This document shows positions 24,443-34,400 of a stretch of DNA of 61,202 nucleotides, piece by piece. The position numbers were made by a program, and so were the translations under genes. Position 1 is the stretch's first letter; every line of letters begins with the position of its first letter. The DNA is from Chloroflexota bacterium (lineage in GTDB: Bacteria; Chloroflexota; Anaerolineae; Anaerolineales; DRMV01). Below the pieces are notes generated by a model. The model saw only the letters and a list, made by a program, of their open reading frames with translations, was not told the DNA's origin and searched no databases. The DNA is taken from positions 1 to 61,202 of the forward strand of contig DRMV01000010.1 of assembly GCA_011322445.1 (NCBI GenBank). The letters are read 5' to 3'.

Positions 24443-25177
24443 ATGCCTCACCTTCCCCCTCGCATTGGCCTGACGGCCACCTTTTGCACCCACCCCACCT
24501 ACGACATGCGCATGGCCGCGTTAGGGCAACGCTACATCAGCGCCGTACGCGCCGCGGGCGGTTTGCCGGTGCTCATTCCCAGCGACACCCCCCCCGAAGA
24601 CGTGCCAGCCCTGCTGGACACTTTCGACGGCCTGCTGCTGACCGGCGGCGGCGACATCGCCCCTGAACGCTACGGCGGCTCCCCGCACCCGGCGGTCTAC
24701 GGCCTGCGCCCCAGCCGCGACGCGCTGGAAATCGCCCTGGTTCGGGAAGCCATCACGCGCGGCAAACCTTTCTTCGGCATTTGCCGCGGCGTGCAGGTGC
24801 TCAACGTCGCGCTGGGCGGCACCCTCTACGAAGACCTGCCCAGCCAATACCCTCATGCCTTGCGGCACCGCAGCGATGCCAAAACCGAGCGCGAAATGCT
24901 GGCCCACGGCGTCCGTCTGGCGGCAGGCAGCCGCCTGGCCCGCCTGTTCGGCACCGAGCGGCTGGAAGTCAACAGCCTGCACCACCAGGGCGTGCGCGAT
25001 GTGGCCGCCGGCCTGCAAGCCACCGCATGGGCCGACGACGGCCTGGTCGAAGTGCTGGAAGTCCCCGGCCACCCCTTCGGCCTCGCCGTGCAGTGGCACC
25101 CCGAGTGGCTCTACCAGAAATACCCTCAGCACGCGGTGGTCTTCCGCGCGTTGGTGGAAGCCGCCCAGGAGGCATAA
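24443..25177 (+). CDS. Peptidase C26 / PuuD-like class I glutamine amidotransferase
   Basis: A 244-residue protein of the gamma-glutamyl-GABA hydrolase family, which frees glutamate from gamma-glutamyl compounds. It has the oxyanion region LLLTGGGDIAPERYGG, nucleophile Cys in FFGICRGVQVLNVALGG, and His/Glu in AVQWHPEWLY. VNSLHHQGVR is a family hallmark. ATG 24443 has GAAAGGA upstream; an in-frame TTG at 24425 is less likely. murI begins 2 bases after its stop, with its ribosome site inside this gene. A GABA/putrescine role is only by family; no putrescine genes are near. Confidence 0.88.
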   Translation: MPHLPPRIGLTATFCTHPTYDMRMAALGQRYISAVRAAGGLPVLIPSDTPPEDVPALLDTFDGLLLTGGGDIAPERYGGSPHPAVYGLRPSRDALEIALVREAITRGKPFFGICRGVQVLNVALGGTLYEDLPSQYPHALRHRSDAKTEREMLAHGVRLAAGSRLARLFGTERLEVNSLHHQGVRDVAAGLQATAWADDGLVEVLEVPGHPFGLAVQWHPEWLYQKYPQHAVVFRALVEAAQEA

Positions 25178-25179
25178 CG

Positions 25180-26010
25180 GTGGCCGATACGCGGCCGATT
25201 GGTGTGTTCGATTCCGGTGTGGGGGGGCTTTCGGTATTACGGGCCTTGCGCGCTCACTTACCCAACGAGCACTTCATCTACATCGCCGACCAGGCGCACG
25301 TGCCCTACGGCTCCCGTTCCCTCGACGAAGTGCGCCGCTTTGCCGAGGGCATCACCCGCTTCCTGCTCACCCGCGAAGCCAAAGCCGTGGTGGTGGCCTG
25401 CAACACGGCCTCCGCGGCAGCCCTGCACGCCCTGCGGGAAGCCTTCCCCGAAACGCCCTTCGTGGGCATGGAGCCGGCCGTCAAACCGGCTGCCGAAACC
25501 ACCCAGAGCGGTGTGGTTGGGGTGCTGGCCACCCCGGCCACCTTCCAGGGGGCGCTCTATGCCTCGGTGGTGGAACGCTTTGCCCACGGCACTCGCCTGC
25601 TGGAACACACCTGCGACGGTCTGGTGCAGTGCATCGAAAGCGGTGACCTGCACGGCGAGGCCCCGCGGCGCATTCTGGAAACCGCCCTCCGCCCCATGCT
25701 CGCCGAAGGCATGGACACCGTGGTCCTGGGCTGCACCCACTACCCCTTCGTGATTCCCCTCATTCAGGATATTGTCGGGCCGAGCGTGCGAGTCATCGAC
25801 CCCGCGCCGGCCATTGCCCGCCAAACGCGGCGCGTGCTGGAAGCCCGCCACAGCCGCAACGCGCTTCAGGCCCCAGGGGGCGTGACTTACTACACCACCG
25901 GCAACCCTGCCGAAGCCGCGGCCGTCATGGCCCGGCTTTCAGGGAAACCCGTGAAGGTGGGCGCACTCACGTGGGAAGGGCCTACCCTCCAGGAGCGCCC
26001 AACCCCTTAG
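25180..26010 (+). CDS. murI: Glutamate racemase
   Basis: MurI supplies D-glutamate for peptidoglycan. The 276-residue protein has N-terminal IGVFDSGVGGLSVLRAL with Asp11, catalytic Cys74 in VACNTASA and the second catalytic Cys184 in VLGCTHYPF. The start is GTG 25180, with AGGAGG about 8 bases upstream overlapping the previous gene's end; no ATG fits the family N-terminus. It forms a pair with the C26 amidotransferase. A long hairpin with a T-run follows. Confidence 0.96.
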   Translation: MADTRPIGVFDSGVGGLSVLRALRAHLPNEHFIYIADQAHVPYGSRSLDEVRRFAEGITRFLLTREAKAVVVACNTASAAALHALREAFPETPFVGMEPAVKPAAETTQSGVVGVLATPATFQGALYASVVERFAHGTRLLEHTCDGLVQCIESGDLHGEAPRRILETALRPMLAEGMDTVVLGCTHYPFVIPLIQDIVGPSVRVIDPAPAIARQTRRVLEARHSRNALQAPGGVTYYTTGNPAEAAAVMARLSGKPVKVGALTWEGPTLQERPTP

Positions 26011-26039
26011 GGCCGGACGCTACTTCCCCAACCCCGGCG

Positions 26040-26092
26040 CCCCTTGGCCTCAGGCGTTCCCCCGCTCGCGGCGCGAGGCGGCAAGGGGTTTT
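26040..26092 (+). terminator. murI terminator
   Basis: CCCCTTG (26040-26046) pairs with CAAGGGG (26082-26088), with an inner GCCTC/GAGGC pairing, then TTTT. Confidence 0.55.
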
Positions 26093-26103
26093 CCAAAACA
26101 GGG

Positions 26104-26138
26104 GAAAAAACAAACAGGGCGGCCGGAAATGGCCGCCC
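26104..26138 (-). terminator. Terminator of the acyl-CoA synthetase gene
   Basis: On the minus strand GGGCGGCC pairs with GGCCGCCC (26138-26131 with 26124-26117) and is followed by TGTTTGTTTTTT. Confidence 0.75.
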
Positions 26139-26159
26139 CGCACGGCATTAAGGGGAAGG

Positions 26160-27923
26160 CTACCGCCGCTGCCCCAGCCCAAGTTCTTCCTTGAATTCCT
26201 TTTCCCAAAATTCATATTCGCCGCGCTCGCCCTTCTTCCGCATCTCACGGTCGTAGGCCCGCAACTCGCGGCGCATCACTTTCATGCTGACGGTCTTGGG
26301 GAAGGCCTCGAGGAATTCGATCACCCGTGGGCGCTTGTAAGGCGCCATGTTGTCGCGGATGAAGCGGAAGATATCCAGCGCGGCCTCGCGCGAAGGCTTG
26401 TAGTCAGGCTTGAGCACGATGAACGCCTTGGGCACAATGCGGTCACGGTCGTCCACCGTGGGCACCACCGCGGCTTCCATCACCGGCTCGGCGACCATCA
26501 GTTCGCTTTCCACCTCGAAGGGGCTGATGCGGTAGTCCAGGCTCTTGAAGACATCGTCCGTGCGCCCGACGAAGTAGAAGTAGCCATCTTCGTCCTGATA
26601 GGCCGTATCGCCGGTGAAGTACCAGCCCGCCTTGAAAATCTGGGCATTGCGCTCGGGGTCGTCATACCCTTTCATCAACCCGAGGGGATAGATGGGGTAC
26701 ACTTCGACGGAAATCTGGCCGTCCTGCCCGGTCGGCACAGGGTTCAACTGCTCATCCAGCAAGGCCACATTGTAGCCAGGGGCCACCTTGCCCATCGAGC
26801 CTTCCCGGCGCTCCATGCCTTTGAACGTGCCTACCAGCGCCGTGGTTTCGGTCTGGCCGTAACCCTCGCGCACCTTCACCCCAAAAGCGGCTTCGATCTT
26901 GCGCACGACCTCGGGGTTGAGGGGTTCACCGGCACTGACGAAGTCGTGAAGGGCAAACTTGTACTGGCTCAAGTCTTCCAGCAAGAAGAGCTTCAACACG
27001 CTCAGCGGCGCGCAGAGGGTATTGACCTGATATTTCTCGATGGCGGCCAACACCTTCCTGGCATCGAACTTGGTGTAGCGGAAGGTGAAAATCGTGGCGC
27101 CAGCGTTCCAGGGAGCGAAGAACGAACTCCACGCATACTTGGCCCAGCCGGGGGCGCTGATGTTGAAGTGGACGTCGCCAGGCTGCACCCCCACCCAATA
27201 CATGGTGGTCAAGTGCCCCACAGGGTAGGAAGTGTGGGTGTGGATGACCAGTTTGGGCTTCGAAGTGGTGCCGGAGGTGAAGAAGAGGAACAGTTCATCG
27301 GTCGAGTAAGTGATAAAAGGCACGTGATACGCTTCGGGGTATTTCTGCGATTCGGCGAAGCGAATCCAGCACTTCTCGGCTTCGGCTTCCTCATCGCATT
27401 GCTGGGAAAACTCGTCGCCAACGACGATGCGTGCCTTGAGGCCCTCCAAAGCCGACCCGGCCTTGTTGAATTTCTCAACAAAAGGTGCGTGCACCACGGC
27501 GAACTTGACATCACCGCGCTGGATGCGGTCGGCAATGTCGTTGGGCGGCAACGACGTTGCGGCAGGGATGATCGCCCCACCCGCTTTCATAATGCCCAAC
27601 ATCAATTCATACAGTTCGACCGAGGTCTCCATCATAATGATGACACGGTCGCCTTTGGTGAGCCCCAAATCACGCAGGAAGTTGGCTACCTGGTTAGAAC
27701 GGCGATACATCTCGTCGAAAGTGACTTTACGCTCGTTGCCGTTTTCATCGGCCCAAATGAGCGCCAGTTGATCGTTGCCCTTCGCCATGCCGTCGAAATA
27801 ATCCAGCGCCCAGTTGAACTTGGTCAGGTGGGGCCACTGGAAGCCAGCGCGAGCCTCTTCATAACTGGTCACTTTCAGCAGGAAGTCACGAGCAGCAAGG
27901 AACTTTTCAAGATCGGTCGTCAT
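26160..27923 (-). CDS. AMP-forming acyl-CoA synthetase
   Basis: This 587-residue adenylate-forming enzyme activates a carboxylic acid with ATP and couples it to CoA. Motifs in order: P-loop LFFTSGTTSKPKLV, GYGQTET, WYFTGD, and the hinge/A8 region VGRTDDVFKSLDYRISPFEV. In the C-terminal A10 segment the catalytic Lys is kept, but the usual SGK is SMK (KTVSMKVMRREL). It is of the acetyl/medium-chain class; chain length cannot be fixed. AAGGAGGAAG precedes ATG 27923, and a TTGACA promoter lies about 90 bases upstream. Confidence 0.92.
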   Translation of the reverse strand: MTTDLEKFLAARDFLLKVTSYEEARAGFQWPHLTKFNWALDYFDGMAKGNDQLALIWADENGNERKVTFDEMYRRSNQVANFLRDLGLTKGDRVIIMMETSVELYELMLGIMKAGGAIIPAATSLPPNDIADRIQRGDVKFAVVHAPFVEKFNKAGSALEGLKARIVVGDEFSQQCDEEAEAEKCWIRFAESQKYPEAYHVPFITYSTDELFLFFTSGTTSKPKLVIHTHTSYPVGHLTTMYWVGVQPGDVHFNISAPGWAKYAWSSFFAPWNAGATIFTFRYTKFDARKVLAAIEKYQVNTLCAPLSVLKLFLLEDLSQYKFALHDFVSAGEPLNPEVVRKIEAAFGVKVREGYGQTETTALVGTFKGMERREGSMGKVAPGYNVALLDEQLNPVPTGQDGQISVEVYPIYPLGLMKGYDDPERNAQIFKAGWYFTGDTAYQDEDGYFYFVGRTDDVFKSLDYRISPFEVESELMVAEPVMEAAVVPTVDDRDRIVPKAFIVLKPDYKPSREAALDIFRFIRDNMAPYKRPRVIEFLEAFPKTVSMKVMRRELRAYDREMRKKGERGEYEFWEKEFKEELGLGQRR

Positions 27924-28012
27924 GGTTACTTCCTCCTTACGAGAATGGGATGGGTATCAAAGGGAGCCACACAAACGCTTTGCAAGCAACCGCCGCCGCT
28001 CCCGCCCACCAT

Positions 28013-28040
28013 GATATATCCGCCGCGGCGGGAATGTCAA
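28013..28040 (-). promoter_or_regulatory. Promoter of the acyl-CoA synthetase gene
   Basis: On the minus strand a perfect TTGACA (28040-28035), 16-base spacer, TATATC (28018-28013). The remaining leader of about 80 bases contains the ribosome site. The gap 27924-28297 holds otherwise only the terminator at its right end. Confidence 0.7.
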
Positions 28041-28129
28041 CAGGGTTTCTCGGGGTTTTGAAAAATTGGTCGCGCTTACTTTTCCCCGCTGTTGCACCCA
28101 GGCCACGCGGCAAGGGCACCATCTCCCTA

Positions 28130-28173
28130 AAAAACACAGCCTGCCGTGAGACGAAATGCTCACGGCAGGCTGT
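28130..28173 (-). terminator. Strong terminator of the SPW-type gene
   Basis: A perfect 15-bp stem (28136-28150 with 28159-28173), 8-base loop. On the minus strand it is followed by a run of T from 28135 down, so it ends the minus-strand gene at 28298-28666. Confidence 0.85.
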
Positions 28174-28297
28174 ATTTACCCTCAGTGTCAGCGCTTACAG
28201 CGTTTCGCGCTGTGCTCAGCGCCGCTACTTTGGCGAGGCCCCACCCACTCAGTGCGTCAAAGCAAGGACACACTGATGAGAAATTTCCAGGAAGGCG

Positions 28298-28666
28298 CTA
28301 ATGATGCGCCGCAGGCGCAGCGGGTGCCGAGGCAGGCGCGTTAAAGGCAGCCCACATGCCAAACACAATCCCCAAAAAACCTACCAGGACGTCGTTCCAA
28401 AAAGCCACCCCCAACGCCTCGTAGCCCAAAAAGGCAGGGGCTACAACCAGCCCCAACCCCAGCAACGCGCTGAGCCAGCCCAGCAGTTTAATGGCTTCGC
28501 CTTTGTCGGTCAGCGCAATCCAGAGGCCAAAAGCCACCCAGGCGAGGCCCAACACCACGTCTCGCACGAGGGCACTGCTGCCCGCGCAGCCCCACACGAA
28601 AGGAGCGGCGACTTCCCACGCTCCCAACACAAAAAGCACCCATCCAAGAGTCTTTGCCCTCTTCAT
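28298..28666 (-). CDS. Small four-helix SPW-repeat-like membrane protein
   Basis: A 122-residue protein with four hydrophobic helices in two similar halves. Each has a Trp-containing motif (WEVAAPFVWG and VAFWNDVLVGFLGIVFGMW) like SPW-repeat proteins. The tail is short, Ala/Pro-rich and ends in His-His. Function unknown. GGAGGTGA lies before ATG 28666, and a TAAAAT box (minus strand) at 28718-28713 may be its -10. It stands alone, between its own terminator and the response-regulator gene. Confidence 0.7.
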   Translation of the reverse strand: MKRAKTLGWVLFVLGAWEVAAPFVWGCAGSSALVRDVVLGLAWVAFGLWIALTDKGEAIKLLGWLSALLGLGLVVAPAFLGYEALGVAFWNDVLVGFLGIVFGMWAAFNAPASAPAAPAAHH

Positions 28667-28781
28667 TGTTCACCTCCAATGTGCCGTAGCAGCGGTCGAA
28701 GTTGCTACCTCAATTTTACAACGTTTTCGCGCGGAAGTTCTTTCCCGTCGCGCCAGGTCGCGCAATTGATGACAACCAGCA

Positions 28782-29564
28782 CTATTGCGAGCGTTCCAAC
28801 AAATAGCCCACCCCGCGCACGTTGACCAACCACCCTCTGCCACCCGGAATATGCCCTAACTTGGAACGCAGCCGACTGACCAGGGGGCGCAACATCTCTG
28901 AGGCTTCGGCGGCTTCCACCTCGTAACCCTGGACCAGCCGCACGAGTTCCTGATGGGGAATGACCTCCCCTTCGCGCGCGAGCAAAATCTTCAACAAGCG
29001 GGCTTCCGTGGGCGAAAGAGGCACTTCTTCTCCCCCGACGTGCAACTGACGCCGTTTAAAGTCCACCCATGCATCGGCGGCCAAAGAGATACGGTCAGCC
29101 GGTTGATGTTCACCCGACTTCACACGGCCAGCCTCTTCGCCGTGCATCGTGCGCATCAGTTCTTCCAACAAATGCCGTTGTTTCAAACGCTGACGGCGGC
29201 GCTCCAACGCCTTGCTGACCGCTGCCCGAATTTCGTCAGGGTGTGCAGGTTTGATAAGGTAATCTGCCGCACCATGCCGCAACGCGCCAATCGCCGACTC
29301 GACCGAACTGTGCGCCGTCAGTAAAACCACCTCCACATCCCACCCTGCTTGCCTGACGCGCGCCAACACCTCCAAGCCGCCCATGCCCGGCATTCTCAAA
29401 TCGAGCAGCATGACGTCGTATTCCTGCTGGCTTAGTTGCTCCAATGCCGCCAGGCCATCGGCCACCGGCACCACGGTATAGCCTTCCAACCGCAGAATAT
29501 CGGCCAGTGTCGCGCGCGTCGTGCGCTCATCATCTACCACCAATACACTACCCCGACTGTCCAT
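28782..29564 (-). CDS. OmpR/PhoB-family response regulator
   Basis: A 260-residue regulator. The receiver domain (1-120) has acidic pocket Asp11/Asp12, phospho-acceptor Asp55 in VMLLDLRMPGMGG, and Lys in DYLIKPA. A winged-helix DNA-binding domain follows (about 170-258, VPLSPTEARLLKILLAREGE, then SRLRSKLGHIPGGRGWLVNV). ATG 29564 has GGAGGGAGG upstream and overlaps the kinase gene by 17 bases; the longer frame is not used by the family. The partner kinase is the gene directly upstream. Target genes are unknown. Confidence 0.93.
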   Translation of the reverse strand: MDSRGSVLVVDDERTTRATLADILRLEGYTVVPVADGLAALEQLSQQEYDVMLLDLRMPGMGGLEVLARVRQAGWDVEVVLLTAHSSVESAIGALRHGAADYLIKPAHPDEIRAAVSKALERRRQRLKQRHLLEELMRTMHGEEAGRVKSGEHQPADRISLAADAWVDFKRRQLHVGGEEVPLSPTEARLLKILLAREGEVIPHQELVRLVQGYEVEAAEASEMLRPLVSRLRSKLGHIPGGRGWLVNVRGVGYLLERSQ

Positions 29565-31173
29565 CACGACCTCCCTCCGTCTCTGGCGACGCCTTTTCAT
29601 CCCACACAGGCAACACAATGCGGAAAGCCGCGCCGCTTCCGCGCGTGGGCTCACTCAGTTCCAGTTGCCCCCCGTGGTCAGCGATGATATTGTAACTCAC
29701 CGCCAGCCCTAACCCCGTGCCGCTTTCTTTGGTGCTGACCAGTGGCTCGAAAAGCCGGTCGCGGACTTCCGAAGCAATGCCCGGCCCGGTATCTTCCACT
29801 GCCAGCACCACTTTCTCACCCATAGCCCAGCCCAGCACAAACAACCGCCCTCCTTCCGGCATGGCTTCCATCGCGTTCAGCACCAGGTTCAACACCACCT
29901 GCTGCAACTGGTCTTCCACGCCATACACCGGCGGCAGCGTGGCCGGCACATCGAGCGTGACCTCGATGTGATGCTTTTCCAACTGGGCAGCCAACAGGCC
30001 AACCACCCGCTTCGCCAGCCCAGCCAGCGAAACCGCCTGACGCTCCACCTTCCCCGGGCGGTAGAAATTCAGCATCCGGTGCACCAGCGCCGAAAGACGC
30101 TCGATTTCCTCGGTTGCCAAATGCAGATATTGCTGCCGCCGGTCCTCCTCAATTTCAGGGTGTGTTGCCAGGTAAAGGCTGTTGCGCACAGCCTGGATAG
30201 GGTTGTTGACCTCGTGCGCCAACGAACCGGTCAACCGCCCCACCGCGGCCATTTTTTCAGCCTGGGCCAGGGCCTGTTGAGAACGCCGCAGTTCTTCCAA
30301 CGAGTGATGCAAATCTTCGTAGAGACGGGCGCTTTCCAGCGCCGTGGCCGCCAGCCGTGCCAGAATGCCCAACGCCGTGGCGTCCACCTCGTCGTGGAAA
30401 AAGGGCATTTGCTCCCGGGCAACCAGCAAGGCATAACGGCGTTCTTCGCGAGGCACCACAGCCAGCAATACACTGCTCCAGCCGTAGGCTTCCAGCAATG
30501 CCCGCTCCTCACCTTCGCTGCTCTGGATATCCAACCGCACAGGATGCCGATGCGGTGGCACGTTCTTCCACAAAGGGGCGTTGGCTGGCAACACTTTCCC
30601 AATAGAAGCCAACACACAGCCTTCATCGCTATCCCGTGTCCACAAATACAGGCCCACGGCAGAACTGGGCAGCACTTCCTGCACTTTTTCTACCACAAGG
30701 GCTTGCAACGGCTTGAGGCGCCGCTCGGAGATAAGCGCCTCGGCCACATCGAACAACGGCCGCAGGGCAGCCATGCGAGCCGTCTCTTCCTGCCGCTGGC
30801 GGTGGGCCACCGCGCGCCACACACTTTCTACAAGGGCCATCCGCTCAAAGGGCTTAAGCAACAAGCCATTGGCGCCTTGATTGAGCGCCATTACGGCATT
30901 TTCTATCGTATCGTAACGGCTCATGATGACCACGGCGAGATTAGGTTGCAATAATCGCGCCTGCTCCATCAAAGCAAAGCCGCTCATCGCAGGGGTGTCT
31001 GAGTCGGCAATGAGCACATCGGCCATCCTCTGCTCTAAGTAATCCAGAGCATCATAAGCCTGATCGAAAACAGCCACTTCGAAACCGGCGCGTTCCAACA
31101 CCCGCTGGCACAAGCGCAATACACCTTCGTCAGGGTCCACCACAACAACCCGCCGTGGGGGGCGTCCTGCCAT
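29548..31173 (-). CDS. REC-GAF hybrid sensor histidine kinase
   Basis: A 541-residue soluble kinase. An N-terminal receiver domain carries Asp57 in VLIADSDTPAMSG. A GAF-like domain (about 140-290) and a linker helix follow, then HisKA with His320 in GSLAHEVNNPIQ. The HATPase domain is intact: N-box VVLNLVLNAMEAMP, G1 VEDTGPGIASE, G2 SGTGLGLAVSYN. No membrane helix is present, so the signal is cytoplasmic or comes through other proteins. It overlaps its response regulator by 17 bases, and GAGGAGG precedes the start. The input receiver suggests a phosphorelay with another kinase. Confidence 0.93.
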   Translation of the reverse strand: MAGRPPRRVVVVDPDEGVLRLCQRVLERAGFEVAVFDQAYDALDYLEQRMADVLIADSDTPAMSGFALMEQARLLQPNLAVVIMSRYDTIENAVMALNQGANGLLLKPFERMALVESVWRAVAHRQRQEETARMAALRPLFDVAEALISERRLKPLQALVVEKVQEVLPSSAVGLYLWTRDSDEGCVLASIGKVLPANAPLWKNVPPHRHPVRLDIQSSEGEERALLEAYGWSSVLLAVVPREERRYALLVAREQMPFFHDEVDATALGILARLAATALESARLYEDLHHSLEELRRSQQALAQAEKMAAVGRLTGSLAHEVNNPIQAVRNSLYLATHPEIEEDRRQQYLHLATEEIERLSALVHRMLNFYRPGKVERQAVSLAGLAKRVVGLLAAQLEKHHIEVTLDVPATLPPVYGVEDQLQQVVLNLVLNAMEAMPEGGRLFVLGWAMGEKVVLAVEDTGPGIASEVRDRLFEPLVSTKESGTGLGLAVSYNIIADHGGQLELSEPTRGSGAAFRIVLPVWDEKASPETEGGRDGQSG

Positions 31174-31496
31174 GCTGCCTCCTCGGAATCCTGCCGCGAA
31201 TTACCGTGAACTCACTTTGACTTCGGGCAAAGCAGAAGCCAATTTTAACGCGGGCGAAAGGCCCTTCAACCTCGCTTTCGCCCTGCCCGGCTTCCTGCTC
31301 AACGGCGAAGCGGTCTTCCACCAGGTTGGGGAAACCGCCTTCACAGGCGCCTCGGCGCTAAATCGCGCCAGCGGCACCCTGGAACGCTCAGGCAGGCACT
31401 CAACCGTGCGCGACACGGCCTCCGCCTGCTGAACAAGCCTTCACTCCGGCGCAAAAGGCTGTTGGGCGCTTCTCCGAAACTGAGGTTGTCATCGCC
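31174..31496. other. 323-bp gap between two signalling genes, no clear gene
   Basis: Short frames exist on both strands (for example plus 31172-31432, 86 codons), but none has a ribosome site, a recognisable domain or biased codon use distinct from its shadows. It may hold the promoter of the REC-GAF kinase; a TTAAAAT-like box is present on the minus strand near 31240, without a good -35. Confidence 0.4.
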
Positions 31497-34400
31497 TTAC
31501 ATTGCCGGTAAATATACCGCAAACACATTACCTAACGGTTCCCGCTCCGCGTCGCCCACTGTGAACGTGCTTCGGTCTTCCTGCACTACACCATAACTCA
31601 TCGCCGTCCGGCGTCCCTGGCGGTCCTTGGGCGCCACATAAAAAGGCTCAAAAAGTTTCTCCATTTGCTCAGGCTTGATGGCCTCCCCCGTATCGGCAAC
31701 TCGCACCACCACCCAGCGGCCGGTGTCATCCTCTTCGACCGAGGTTGTAATATACAACCGGCCACCGTGGGGCATGGTCTGAAGCAAAGTGTGGATCAGG
31801 TTGAGGAAGACATATTTCACTTCGCCCGGATCAACCACCACGAAAGGCAAATCGTCTTGCAAGGAAAGGTGCAGCGCCACGCCCCGTGAGGCCATATATT
31901 GGGAAACAAGCGACAACGTCTCTTTCAAAAGCGTGTTGGCATCAGCCACAATCTGGTATGGCTCGGGGTAACGCGCGAAGTCCAAAAGTTCCTGCACTGC
32001 ATCGCGCGCCCGGCGGGCTTCCCGAAGAATGATCCGCAAATCTTCGCGGGCGGCGCTTTCAGGGGGGGCGTCTTCCAAAAGAAGTTCGGCAAAGCCTAAC
32101 ACGGTGGTCAGGGGAGCGTTGAGTTTGTGGGCAATGGAAATGGCCGTCTCGCCCATGGCTGCCAAACGCCCTGCTTTCATCAATTCCTCTTCCGCGCGCC
32201 GTTGCCTCGCCATCTGGTCAGAAAGTTCACGGTAAAGGCGTGCGTTCCGCAACGCCACCGCGATTTGCGGGGCCAGGGCTTCCAGCAGCCGCACCTCGTC
32301 AGGGGCAAACTGACGTGCCGGGTCATCATCGTACACCGTCAACACCCCCAACACTTCATCGGCAAACTTCAGCGGCACACTCGCTGCGGCACGGAAAACC
32401 CCGGTGTTTTGCCCTTCCTCGCGCCCTGACCACCTCGCGTAATCATCCACCACCAGCGTCTGACCGCGAACGGCCACCCACCCGCCAATGCCCCGCCCCA
32501 AAGGCATGCTGACATGGTCGCATTCCCCTTGCGGCGTCTCGGCTGCTGCAATGCGCAGTTCGCCCTTTTCCCGGTCCACCAAGCCAATTTCCACCCCGCG
32601 CACCCGCAGCAGATGTTTCACGCGCTTGACAATCCGCTGCAACAGGGTTTCCATTTCCAAATCGGAAATGATATCCAGCGCCGTCTGGCGCGTGGCTTCC
32701 AGGTGGCGAATGGTGCTTTCCAATTGTTGATAGCGGAAAGCACTGCTCAAAACGGCAGAAAGCGCGCCGGCAATGGCTTCCATCGCCATTTTGTCTTCTT
32801 CGGTGAAGGCATATTTGCGCGCCCGCTCGATGTTGATGAAACCGACCACCGTGCCCCCGCCTTCGTGGGAAAACAGCGGCACGCACAGTTCCGAGCCAGC
32901 CTCAAAGCCGGGGACAGAGCGATAAAGCGGCTCGGCCTCGGTATCTACCACCAGCCGGCTGCGCCCGCTTTTCAACACATGGGCAATGACCCCGTCCGGG
33001 GGCCACGTAGCCGCCTCGGCAGCAGGTGCAAACTGTTCGGCCTTCACCCCTGCCACGCCGTAGAACAAGGGGCGTTTCAGTTGTTCATCGGCTACGACGA
33101 CCATCGCGATTTCATAGCCGAAATAAGCCGCAATCCGGCGCGCTGCCACCTCGACCACCTGCTGGGCATCCAGCAGCCCAATCACCTCTTTGATCACCTG
33201 GTGCACCAGTTCCATCCGCTGGGCGCGCGCCGCCGTTTCTTCCCGCAAGCGCAACACTTCCAGCATCAGCGCCAAATGCCCGGCCACGGCCATCAACAGG
33301 CGCTGGTCTTCTTCGGTAAACGCATCCGGTCGGGTGCTTTCCAGGTTCAACACCCCAATCACCCCGGTTTTGCTCTTCAACGGCACACATAGTTCTGAGC
33401 AAATATCCTCAGAAAAAGGGAAATAAGGCGTCACCTGGTGCACATCCCCCACACGCACGGCCTGGCCGGTTTGCAGCGTATGCCCACACAGCGAAGCGTC
33501 AATCGGCACGGGGGCCGGAAGGGGCCCCGCCGGGCACATGCCGACCGGCTCTAACACGCCATCGGCTGTGGGAAGCATGACCATGGCGACATCGGCCTGC
33601 AACACCCGCCGCAAATAGCGAGTCGCGCTCTGAACAGCCTCTTCGACATCGTCGCTGGAAAGCATGGCCAGCAAGACATCGTTCAACACCGCCTTGCGTC
33701 GCAAGTGCTCCGTGGTCTGCTCAAAAGCCAACGCCTGTTCCAACAGCCACACGACGCGGTGCGCGAAGGTCGTCAATGTCCTCTCCAGCGCGGGCGACAG
33801 CGAAGCCTGGGGCTTCAGCCTGATGCCCAGGAAGCCAATCAGCCGCCGCCCCTGCCGCAAAGGGATGCCAACCCACAGCCCTCCAACAAGCTGCGGCCCC
33901 TGCGGCCACGGCTCGTCCTCCAGGACCACCAGACTGCCTTCTCTCAAAGGCTCTAACACAGAAAGGTGTTCACACGTCGTGCTCTGGGGAACCCACTTTT
34001 CTAACAGCGCCCCATCCGCGGCCAGCACGCGCCAACTGCGCCCTTCCAGCACCGCGAGATAAGCATACAAAGAAGGGGCTTTTTCGCGCGCTGTTTCGAC
34101 AACCGCCTCCGCCACCTGCGCCACCTGGCCTTTGCTTTCCGAAAGCCGGCTGATGAACTGCTCACAAATGGGCTCTGCCGCGTCGGGAGAAGCCTTCTCA
34201 GGCGCGCCCAACGCCACCACGCGCCACATCTGTCGCGCCGCGGCATCCAGGGCTTCCGCGCCCACGAGCAAAACTCCCCGCTGCTCCAAAGGGAAGGCGT
34301 GTATGCGCGGCCCCAACACATCCACATCGCCCTTGAGCACGGCGCGGCTGCGCCTTCTCCCCTGCACCAGGGCGCCGCTTAGCCAGGCGCGCCACCGCTC

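Noticed and set aside
25971-28061. 696-codon plus-strand frame opposite the acyl-CoA synthetase gene
   Set aside because: It runs through a terminator and promoter and mirrors a gene with all adenylation motifs.
31172-31432. 86-codon plus-strand frame in the gap before the multi-GAF gene
   Set aside because: No ribosome site or domain, starts inside the kinase gene, and equal-length frames exist on the other strand.
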